Of a stretch of DNA of 10,454 nt, positions 4,846 to 10,454 are shown piece by piece. The DNA is taken from assembly GCA_009778835.1 (NCBI GenBank), contig WRFK01000039.1:1-10454 (forward strand), read 5' to 3'. Each line of letters opens with the position of its first letter. The first letter of the stretch is position 1. The notes beneath the pieces are model-generated. The model was not told the origin of the DNA, did no database searches, and saw only the letters and a program-made list of their open reading frames with translations. The translations under genes and the position numbers were made by a program. This DNA comes from Spirochaetaceae bacterium. Its GTDB lineage: Bacteria > Spirochaetota > Spirochaetia > CADAEX01.

Positions 4846-7015
4846 GGTTTGACCCCTTTATGCAGCGGAATTCGTGGACACTATCTTTAAGCCTTGCAAT
4901 GGGTGGAATACTCTTTCGGCATTCCTCAACAGCTTCCTCGCAGCGTGGCGCGAAGGGGCAGCCAGGTTCAGGATTTGCAGGGTCTGCCACTTTACCGGGA
5001 ATAACCTTGAGCCGCTGCTCTGTGTAATGGCTTCCAAAGCAGGGACTTGCGGCAAGCAGTGCTTTTGTGTAGGGATGGATCGCGCTGGAGTAAATCGAAT
5101 TAGCAGGAGCAGCCTCCATCACCAGACCGCCGTACATCACGAGGATGCGGTCGGAAATGTCTGCCACAAGGTCAATGTTGTGGCTGATAAATATAATTGA
5201 GATGCGCCTTGTTTGCCTGAGTTCTTTAAGGAGTTCCATAATTTGCTTTTGTATTGTAACATCCAATGCTGTTGTGGGTTCGTCTGCGATAAGGAGGTCG
5301 CAGCCTTGGGCAAGAGCCAGAGCAATACCAATGCGCTGGAGCTGACCGCCGGAGAACTGGTGGGGAAAGTTGGAAAGCCGTTCCCTTCCATGGGGGAGTC
5401 CTACCTCATCAAGTAGAATAACAGCTTTGTCCATAGCCTCTTCTTTAGTTATGTTTGGATCGCTGTTTCTGAAAGTCTCAAGAAAAACACTTTTCATGTT
5501 CTGTAGTGGATCGTAAGAGCGGCCAGGCTCCTGAAATATCATGCCGATCTTTTTTCCCCTGTATGCTTTTAGTTCTTTTGCAGAAAGACCAAGTATATTT
5601 TTCCCTTCATAAAGAATCGAACCAGACACTGTAGCGCTTGCGGGCAGCAAGCCAGGAAGCGACTGGGTGGTTACGCTTTTTCCGGAACCTGATTCTCCGA
5701 CTATGCCAAGGACTTCCCCTTTTTTAATTGTGAATGAAACACCCCGCACAGCATTCACCGAAAGAACCTTCCTGCCCCGAAGCACAGAAAAGATCACTTG
5801 CAAGTCTTTTACTTCGAGCAGGTTGTCGGTCTCTGATACAATGGGCAACATAGTTTCAAAATCTCTCTGCGTACTTTGCGCATCTGCGCCACGGATGTCG
5901 CATCTCTCGTTGCAGCCTGGATGCCGCAATATGGCGCGGAATCGTGAGAAATATTTTAAGAATGGAATTCCTCTTTTTCTGAACACAGTATGATATGGAT
6001 CAAAATAATCCCTGAGAGCATCTCCAAGAAAGTTGAAGCTGAATGTTACGCCCAGCAAAAACCACACTGGACTCAGTAGCCATGGGTATGCCATTAAGTT
6101 TGAAATTGTAGATATATCCCGCCTTATAAGAGAACCCCAGCTTACTGCAGGGTCTGCGATACCCAAACCAAGGTAGGAAAGGACAGTTTCTGTCATTATA
6201 AATCCAGGTACTGAAAGAGCTATGCTCACAATAAGGAGGCTCGCTATCTGGGGAATGATATGCCGGAAGATGATCACCATCGAAGGGATCATCTCAAGTT
6301 GTGCATTCTGAATAAATTCTTCCCGCTTGATTGAGTGGATCATTCCCCGCAGGGTACGTGCAGTCCCTGGCCAACCCACCAAAGAGAGGATGAGGGTTAT
6401 CATCATAAAAGCCTGGCCAGTATCCATCTGCCCAGATAAAAGTGAGCGGAGAAAGAGTATTAGATAGAGGCCGGGAATAAGCATGAGGAATTCAGCAAAA
6501 CGCATAACTAGCCAGTCTGTTTTTCCTCCAAAGTAACCAGCCAAGCCTCCAAAGAAAATTGCCAAGAGCAGCGAAATAGCAGTGGCGACAAATCCAATAG
6601 TCAGCGATATCCGCGAACCATATATGATGCGTGAGAAAAGATCACGCCCCAATGTGTCTGCGCCCATGAGAAAAACCGGATAGTCATTAGTGGTAAAAAG
6701 GCGTCTCTCCATAGAGATAAGCCCCCAGAGCTTGTATGGTTCACCCTTGCCAAAAAACCGAATATCTGCGAATTGATCTTTGATACGGACATATTTCCAG
6801 TTCACTGTGTTTATGACCCGATGTTCCTGTACCTTAAATCCTCCCTGATGAAAGCGTGCATTTGGCGGATGGCAAGTATATTCCGGAAAAGAACTATTCG
6901 GACCATAAGGAGCGATAAACTCGGCGAAGATCATCGATAAATATAGAATGATCAAGAGAATCACCGAAGCCATAGGCAAAGGCCGGCCCTTGAGGTAAAT
7001 CAAAAAGCGTTTCAC
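4838..7015 (-). CDS. Fused peptide-importer permease (DppC-like) and ATPase (DppD-like)
   Basis: One 725-residue frame combines two subunits that are usually separate. Residues 1-340 are a DppC-type permease with a TM helix at about 15-35, an external insert of about 75 residues (40-115), the LMGADTLGRDLFSRIIYGSR entry, and TM helices between about 135 and 330. Residues 397-725 are a complete ATPase: Walker A GESGSGKS (440-447), Q495, signature FSGGQLQR (554-561), Walker B with D578-E579, H612, and the CPFAPRCEEAVEEC cysteine motif (686-699). The 55-residue linker is atypical. The permease EAA loop is degenerate: QNAQLEMIPS (236-245) lacks the usual EAA and glycine, although the following FRHIIP is kept. 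The start is GTG at 7015, overlapping the previous stop by 4 nt, with AAAGGA 6 nt upstream. M389 could serve as an internal start for a separate ATPase. Confidence 0.92.
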   Translation of the reverse strand: MKRFLIYLKGRPLPMASVILLIILYLSMIFAEFIAPYGPNSSFPEYTCHPPNARFHQGGFKVQEHRVINTVNWKYVRIKDQFADIRFFGKGEPYKLWGLISMERRLFTTNDYPVFLMGADTLGRDLFSRIIYGSRISLTIGFVATAISLLLAIFFGGLAGYFGGKTDWLVMRFAEFLMLIPGLYLILFLRSLLSGQMDTGQAFMMITLILSLVGWPGTARTLRGMIHSIKREEFIQNAQLEMIPSMVIIFRHIIPQIASLLIVSIALSVPGFIMTETVLSYLGLGIADPAVSWGSLIRRDISTISNLMAYPWLLSPVWFLLGVTFSFNFLGDALRDYFDPYHTVFRKRGIPFLKYFSRFRAILRHPGCNERCDIRGADAQSTQRDFETMLPIVSETDNLLEVKDLQVIFSVLRGRKVLSVNAVRGVSFTIKKGEVLGIVGESGSGKSVTTQSLPGLLPASATVSGSILYEGKNILGLSAKELKAYRGKKIGMIFQEPGRSYDPLQNMKSVFLETFRNSDPNITKEEAMDKAVILLDEVGLPHGRERLSNFPHQFSGGQLQRIGIALALAQGCDLLIADEPTTALDVTIQKQIMELLKELRQTRRISIIFISHNIDLVADISDRILVMYGGLVMEAAPANSIYSSAIHPYTKALLAASPCFGSHYTEQRLKVIPGKVADPANPEPGCPFAPRCEEAVEECRKSIPPIARLKDSVHEFRCIKGSNHE
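4853..4859 (-). promoter_or_regulatory. Shine-Dalgarno sequence of the DppF-like ATPase
   Basis: AAAGGGG on the minus strand, 7 nt before the ATG. It lies inside the end of the fused gene and fixes the start at 4845. It also shows that this organism uses Shine-Dalgarno initiation inside operons. Confidence 0.7.
5850..5935 (-). repeat. Inverted-repeat-rich linker DNA of the fused gene, possible inserted repeat
   Basis: This DNA encodes residues about 361-388 of the fused protein, between the permease and ATPase domains. It contains GCGCA-TC-TGCGC (5878-5889), GATG-TCG-CATC (5894-5904) and a GATGC (5920-5924) that can pair with GCATC (5900-5904). The encoded peptide (RAILRHPGCNERCDIRGADAQ and following) does not look like either flanking family, and a second frame of the same strand is also open and highly basic. 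These features resemble a short interspersed element inserted between two originally separate genes. Copy number cannot be tested from this window. Confidence 0.4.
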
Positions 7016-8100
7016 TTTTCATCCTTTCCGTAGCGTATACGGGGGTCAGCCAGGGCAAGACAAATATCGCTTATGACCATGCCCACCAGAACCAGCGAAG
7101 AGATGAACATCATATTGGCGAGCACCAGGTTAACATCTTGTTGCAGCACTGCTTCATACATGAGCCGCCCTATGCCAGGGTAAGCGAAGATGATCTCTAA
7201 AATGAGTGAGCCGGAGAAAAGCCCTGCCAGCATGTTGGCGCTTCCGGTGATGAATGGGTTAAGAGTATTTCTGAAAGCATGGACAAGGTAGATCCTCCAC
7301 TCGGCAATACCCCGTGAGCGGAGACTCGTGATGTAGGGTTGACCCAACTGGTCCAGCATCATTGCCCGGACTATCCTTAGGGTTCCGCCTATACCGCCAA
7401 GGAATGCTGCGAGCAGCGGCAGAAAAATATGGTGAGCATAAGAAAAAACAAATTTGCCGGGCGCGTAGTGGAAAGGAAATGGTGGATAAGCAGTTACAGG
7501 GAAAAGACCTGAAAGAAAAGCAAATAGCTGCAACAAAATCAAAAGCAGTATTCCGGGAAAAGCATGGAGCGCCAGAGCAAAGAAACTTACTGCAACATCG
7601 GTTTTGGTTCCAGCTTTGGTTGAAAAATAAACTCCGAGCAAAAACGAAAAAAGGGTGATTAGCACAAGGGATATCAAGTTAAGGAGTACAGAATTCCAAA
7701 GCCTTGAGCCTAACAGAAAAGAGACCGGCGCCCGTGAAATAAGGCTTACTCCAAGATCTCGGTGGACAACCACTTGTCTAAGCCACTTAAAATATTGGAC
7801 ATAGAATGGCTGATCAAGACCAAGCTCTTTGCGCATGGCTTCTGCCCATTCGCCTGTCAAATCATTCCGGGTCACGTTCGCCCGTCCTTCAGCAGAACTC
7901 ATTATCTGCTGGATCATCACCTGATTTACAATGTCACCGGGCGCTAGCGCCATAAGGCCAAAGACCGCGAAACCCAGGAGAAAAAGCATGGCCATCATCA
8001 CAAGAATACGGCCCATTATATAGGAAAGGAGAGGGGCTTTTTTTCTAAAGAGGAAGATTGGCTTTGCTAAAAGAAAAACTAATTTTTTCAATGTCTTCAT
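7012..8100 (-). CDS. Peptide-type ABC importer permease (OppB/DppB-like)
   Basis: A 362-residue inner-membrane permease of the DppB/OppB type. The first TM helix is at about 33-52, followed by the family hallmark LAPGD (52-56). A periplasmic segment contains the KELGLDQPFYVQYFKWL run (91-107), and further TM helices lie at about 137-160, 170-198, 223-240, 285-305 and 330-350. The cytoplasmic coupling (EAA) loop is at about 257-281 with its glycine (G264) and the VHAFRNTLNP continuation, so contact with an ATPase looks intact, unlike the partner permease. It ends with the usual ADPRIRYG. It follows the binding-protein gene by 11 nt and overlaps the fused gene by 4 nt (GTGA). A weak GTGAGTG about 10 nt upstream may act as the Shine-Dalgarno sequence. 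Confidence 0.93.
   Translation of the reverse strand: MKTLKKLVFLLAKPIFLFRKKAPLLSYIMGRILVMMAMLFLLGFAVFGLMALAPGDIVNQVMIQQIMSSAEGRANVTRNDLTGEWAEAMRKELGLDQPFYVQYFKWLRQVVVHRDLGVSLISRAPVSFLLGSRLWNSVLLNLISLVLITLFSFLLGVYFSTKAGTKTDVAVSFFALALHAFPGILLLILLQLFAFLSGLFPVTAYPPFPFHYAPGKFVFSYAHHIFLPLLAAFLGGIGGTLRIVRAMMLDQLGQPYITSLRSRGIAEWRIYLVHAFRNTLNPFITGSANMLAGLFSGSLILEIIFAYPGIGRLMYEAVLQQDVNLVLANMMFISSLVLVGMVISDICLALADPRIRYGKDEK
7022..7027 (-). promoter_or_regulatory. Shine-Dalgarno sequence deciding the GTG start of the fused gene
   Basis: AAAGGA on the minus strand lies 6 nt before the GTG at 7015, within the last codons of the DppB-like gene. It supports the rare start codon and the 4-nt overlap. Confidence 0.75.
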
Positions 8101-8111
8101 TTATAATACAC

Positions 8112-9965
8112 TCACTGCTGTTTTAAAAATAAATACGATGTCTCTGCGCCACTGAGATTATCGAAAAAAAAGTTTGTAAAATCCCATCGGTTCTGAATAG
8201 CGAAAAAACTTCGCGACCTGGAGAGATAGATTAAAGGTAAGTATTCCAGAATTATGTTCTGAAACTCATCCCAGATGATCCGCGCCTTTTCTGGATCAAC
8301 TGTATAACTCCCCTCATTGTAAAGATAATCAATGCGCTTCTCCCAATATGTTCCGGGTGATTTCTGCAGAGGATGCCACAAATGGAGGTTGCCGCCCGAA
8401 GGCCATACATTGCTTCCCTGTGATGGAAACAGATTGGCGCCCAAAGAAATAATGACTGATCCCCAATCATAAGTATTTGTAAGCTGATCCACCAGCTTTT
8501 GAAAATCTGTAGGACGCACATTTATTTTTATCCCGATCTTTGCTGCCTCATCAACAATAATCGAAGCAGTATCAGAAAGAATCGTTACATCACTTGTAAT
8601 TGAAAGATCGAATTCAATAGCTCTTCCCAAAGTATCCCGCATAACTCCTGCTGCATCCCGGGTTATACCTATGGAAGCAAGAAGTTCAATTGCTCTTTGA
8701 GGATCGTAGGTATAGCGGAGTTTTATATCCGGGTTATAGAAGCGATTTGGAGGAGGGAAAAAATCCTCCTTGGGTTCTGCCAAGCCCCGGAACACCTGGG
8801 AAACAATCCTGTCCCGGTTAAGAATAGAGCTCATGGCCTGGCGGAATTCTTTTTGCGTAAACCAGTCATAGAATGGCTGGTCGTTGTTCCGTGGATTCTG
8901 ATTAAAACTCCAGAGCGGTGCTCCTATAGAGCCTTCGGCATTAAATACTGTGTAGGTTCCTCGATTGTTTCTGAATCGGTTATTCCTCCCTTGTCCTGCC
9001 TGGCCTTTGATGATCTCATCCAGATCTTCTGGCCTTGCGCCGTAACTCTCAAGCCTTCCTTCCTGGAAAACCAGAAATTGCGTATTCGTGTCCGGCAAAA
9101 TCTGGACTATGCTTTCGCTGGGGTAGGAAAAAGAAAAACCAGCATCGTCTTTTTCCCAGTGATCGTTATTTCTGCTGAATACCAGGCGCAGTCCCGGCAC
9201 ATATTCAATAAGGAACCATCGGCCCATGGATGGGATCTCTCTTGGGTCAGAGGCAATGCTGAAAAGGTCCATCACCCCCTGAGAGCCTTTTTTTATTTTT
9301 GCTTCTTCAAATATGAAGCTGGGACCAAAGGTCATGTTTGTGCTAAGAAGTGGGTCAGCAACAATGCGGGGAAAAAAGAAAGCAAAGCTCTTATCATTGA
9401 TTCTTTCTATAGTGATTCGGGCTGCGCTGCCATCTTCCAGCATAATAAACTGACTGTTAAACGCAGAACTTAGAAATGCTCTGTCCCCCTGAATCTCATT
9501 GTACCAGAAGATAACATCATTGCTTGTAACAGGAATCTTTTTGTCGGAATTGTAAAAGCTCCAATAGAGATCATCCCTAAGTGTATAGATGACCCGGAGT
9601 GTCCCGGCAGCCGCATCAACTTCGATTTCAAAAGATGCAACTCTTGGCTTCCATTCCCGGTTGACCATATCATAATCAAGCAGGGAATCAAGCATCATCC
9701 TGGCAATGGCGCTGGAAGGGGCATCCCGTTCTGCAACCAGGAGATTAAAGGTCTTGGGCTCGCTGACAACTGCTGAATTCCAAACCCCTCCAGGACGGCC
9801 GGAAACAAATTCTTCCCCGCGCCAGGGCTTGCTTTGGGTCATTGCCAGTAATTCATCCAGCCCCGCAACAGTAATGCTTTTCCATTGCTCAAGAGAAACC
9901 TCCTCTGTTTTGAAACAAGAGGAGAATAAAACCAGTAAAAGCAAAAACATCACCATTGTTTTCAT
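8112..9965 (-). CDS. ABC importer substrate-binding lipoprotein, family 5 (peptide type)
   Basis: A 617-residue extracellular solute-binding protein of family 5, which captures peptides, opines or metal chelates for an Opp/Dpp-type importer. The N-terminus is a short lipoprotein signal (MKTMVMFLLLLVLFSSC) with C17 as the lipidated residue. The lipobox is relaxed (F at -3, L at -4), as often in spirochaetes. Family landmarks are SEPKTFNLL (68-76) near the mature start, TLRDDLYWS with VTSNDVIFWYNEI (128-158), and the helix-rich second lobe with the EFRQAMSSILNRDRIV-type segment. It is somewhat longer than the usual 500-550 residues. The substrate cannot be assigned from sequence alone. It is the first gene of the operon, with a consensus-like promoter against its ATG and no Shine-Dalgarno sequence. 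The expected abundance of a binding protein fits first position. Confidence 0.93.
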   Translation of the reverse strand: MKTMVMFLLLLVLFSSCFKTEEVSLEQWKSITVAGLDELLAMTQSKPWRGEEFVSGRPGGVWNSAVVSEPKTFNLLVAERDAPSSAIARMMLDSLLDYDMVNREWKPRVASFEIEVDAAAGTLRVIYTLRDDLYWSFYNSDKKIPVTSNDVIFWYNEIQGDRAFLSSAFNSQFIMLEDGSAARITIERINDKSFAFFFPRIVADPLLSTNMTFGPSFIFEEAKIKKGSQGVMDLFSIASDPREIPSMGRWFLIEYVPGLRLVFSRNNDHWEKDDAGFSFSYPSESIVQILPDTNTQFLVFQEGRLESYGARPEDLDEIIKGQAGQGRNNRFRNNRGTYTVFNAEGSIGAPLWSFNQNPRNNDQPFYDWFTQKEFRQAMSSILNRDRIVSQVFRGLAEPKEDFFPPPNRFYNPDIKLRYTYDPQRAIELLASIGITRDAAGVMRDTLGRAIEFDLSITSDVTILSDTASIIVDEAAKIGIKINVRPTDFQKLVDQLTNTYDWGSVIISLGANLFPSQGSNVWPSGGNLHLWHPLQKSPGTYWEKRIDYLYNEGSYTVDPEKARIIWDEFQNIILEYLPLIYLSRSRSFFAIQNRWDFTNFFFDNLSGAETSYLFLKQQ

Positions 9966-9971
9966 GGCTTG

Positions 9972-10000
9972 ATTATAGAATATAATTATGGGTTTGTCGA
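9972..10000 (-). promoter_or_regulatory. Sigma70-type promoter of the peptide importer operon
   Basis: On the minus strand: TCGACA (9995-10000, five of six matches to TTGACA), a 17-nt spacer, then a perfect TATAAT (9972-9977). The ATG at 9965 follows after 6 nt (CAAGCC), so the predicted first transcribed base falls on the start codon. Confidence 0.72.
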
Positions 10001-10028
10001 ATCGGTTTTACTATATTTTGGCAAGCAG

Positions 10029-10043
10029 TTTTGCTCTGCAAAA
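10029..10043. repeat. Small perfect hairpin upstream of the importer promoter
   Basis: TTTTGC-TCT-GCAAAA forms a 6-bp stem with a 3-nt loop, about 30 nt upstream of the importer -35 box. It could be an operator or just an incidental palindrome. There is no evidence for a particular regulator. Confidence 0.3.
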
Positions 10044-10104
10044 TGGTTTGTGCTGTAGATAATCCCTTTTTAAGAGGAGCGATTGAGGTTATGTCATAAA
10101 TGGA

Positions 10105-10173
10105 TTGGCCGAAGGTTGAGACGTCGAGCGTCTCCACAGCGAAGCGAGGACTTAGCGAGATCGGCTCAGCCAT
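10105..10173. repeat. REP-like palindromic element 1
   Basis: A GC-richer island in AT-rich intergenic DNA. GAGACG-TCGAG-CGTCTC (10118-10134) is a perfect 6-bp hairpin. It is enclosed by GCCGA (10108-10112) and TCGGC (10161-10165), which can pair as an outer stem. The DNA between also has repeated GCGA motifs (10139-10160). It looks like a short interspersed non-coding repeat. A 66-codon minus-strand frame over 9973-10173 is best explained as chance reading through this element. Confidence 0.5.
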
Positions 10174-10190
10174 AGGCTAAATTGGGGAAA

Positions 10191-10231
10191 TGGATTGCTT
10201 CGTCGCCTAATAGCGGCTTGCAATGACGGAA
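10191..10231. repeat. REP-like palindromic element 2
   Basis: An imperfect 31-nt hairpin: ATTGC (10194-10198) pairs with GCAAT (10220-10224), and GTCGC (10202-10206) pairs with GCGGC (10213-10217) with one G-T pair, around the loop CTAATA. The sequence TGGATTGCTTCGTCGC... GCAATGACGG resembles, from memory, a dispersed intergenic repeat seen in several unrelated bacteria. It lies about 18 nt before the TTGACA of the lipoprotein promoter. Confidence 0.6.
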
Positions 10232-10248
10232 TGGTTAATTGGTTTTTA

Positions 10249-10300
10249 TTGACAATAGTATGATCTCATATATTATTAAAGAATGAGAGAATGTTATAAT
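10249..10300 (+). promoter_or_regulatory. Two overlapping promoter candidates for the terminal lipoprotein gene
   Basis: Candidate A is TTGACA (10249-10254), a 16-nt spacer and TATTAT (10271-10276), giving a leader of about 24 nt without a well-placed Shine-Dalgarno sequence. Candidate B is an extended -10, TGTTATAAT (10292-10300), with a poor -35; it ends 6 nt before the ATG at 10307 and would give a leaderless mRNA. The sequence does not decide between them. Confidence 0.6.
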
Positions 10301-10306
10301 AATAAG

Positions 10307-10454
10307 ATGATGAAAAAAATAAGCCTTGTGTTTTTTTGTATTACCTTTTTTGCTTCCTTCATATTGATTTCATGCGAAAATCCATGGATGAAAGATATCC
10401 TTGATAAAATGAGTAAAGAAAAAGATCCACCGATAATTCTAGGGTATGAGTGGA
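10307..10454 (+). CDS. Spirochaetal-type lipoprotein, N-terminal fragment (3' end outside window)
   Basis: The frame is open from ATG at 10307 to the window edge and gives 49 residues. It starts with a signal peptide (MMKKI, then a hydrophobic core at about 6-21) and a lipobox ending LISC, so C23 is the lipidated residue. The following ENPWMKDILDKMSKEKDPP is charged and probably a flexible tether. I associate the Cys-Glu-Asn-Pro-Trp start with surface lipoproteins of termite-gut treponemes, often followed by repeat domains, but the rest of this protein is not visible. A second ATG directly follows the first and could be the true start. Function is unknown. It is divergent from the importer operon. 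Confidence 0.75.
   Translation, partial: MMKKISLVFFCITFFASFILISCENPWMKDILDKMSKEKDPPIILGYEW

Noticed and set aside
8697..9473. A 258-codon open frame on the plus strand.
   Set aside because: It is entirely antisense to the well-supported substrate-binding protein gene, has no family-like motifs and no start context, so it is a shadow frame.
3841..9965. The importer being a nickel or microcin C (Yej) transporter.
   Set aside because: The large external insert of the fused permease recalls YejE, but the binding protein shows no diagnostic substrate residues I can read, and the ATPases are not arranged as the double-domain YejF. Only the general peptide-type call is supported.
9973..10173. A 66-codon open frame on the minus strand upstream of the importer operon.
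   Set aside because: It runs through the REP-like element and the importer promoter, has no recognisable protein features and no Shine-Dalgarno sequence.
1..10454. CRISPR array, tRNA, rRNA, IS element or integrase.
   Set aside because: No regularly spaced repeats, cloverleaf, rRNA signature, transposase motif or terminal inverted repeats with target duplications were seen.

Overview
The window looks like chromosomal DNA from a spirochaete, most likely of the Treponema group. Two things suggest this: a DUF4954 beta-helix protein, a family I associate with Spirochaetes and Bacteroidetes, and a partial lipoprotein whose N-terminus has a loose spirochaetal lipobox followed by Glu-Asn-Pro-Trp, a start I associate with termite-gut treponemes. 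The assignment is from memory of these families, not from a search.

The left part (about 1-3830, all genes on +) is clearly AT-rich. It holds the 3' end of a RelE/ParE-type toxin gene (1-174), the DUF4954 gene (256-2373), a complete MntA/HepT (MNT/HEPN) type VII toxin-antitoxin pair with overlapping genes (2431-2727 and 2720-3055), and a two-hotdog acyl-ACP thioesterase (3093-3827).

The right part (3841-9965, all on -) is visibly richer in GC. It is one tight operon for an Opp/Dpp-type peptide ABC importer. In transcription order it encodes a lipoprotein substrate-binding protein (9965-8112), a DppB-like permease (8100-7012), a DppC-like permease fused in frame to a DppD-like ATPase (7015-4838), and a DppF-like ATPase (4845-3841). 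Gaps or overlaps are +11, -4 and -8 nt. The fusion joins at a strange linker whose DNA is rich in small inverted repeats. The thioesterase and the importer operon converge with only 13 nt between their stop codons.

The 341-nt region 9966-10306 is divergent. It holds the importer promoter, several hairpin-forming, REP-like sequences, and the promoter(s) of the lipoprotein gene that runs off the right edge (10307-10454).

The most interesting general signal is in the start regions. Good sigma70-like promoters sit directly against the start codons of four transcription units (MNT, thioesterase, importer operon, terminal lipoprotein), with only 6-8 nt between the -10 box and ATG and no Shine-Dalgarno sequence. 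The internal genes of the importer operon do have strong Shine-Dalgarno sequences. This predicts leaderless mRNAs for first genes and ordinary initiation for internal genes. I found no CRISPR array, tRNA, rRNA, IS element or clearly new defence system.
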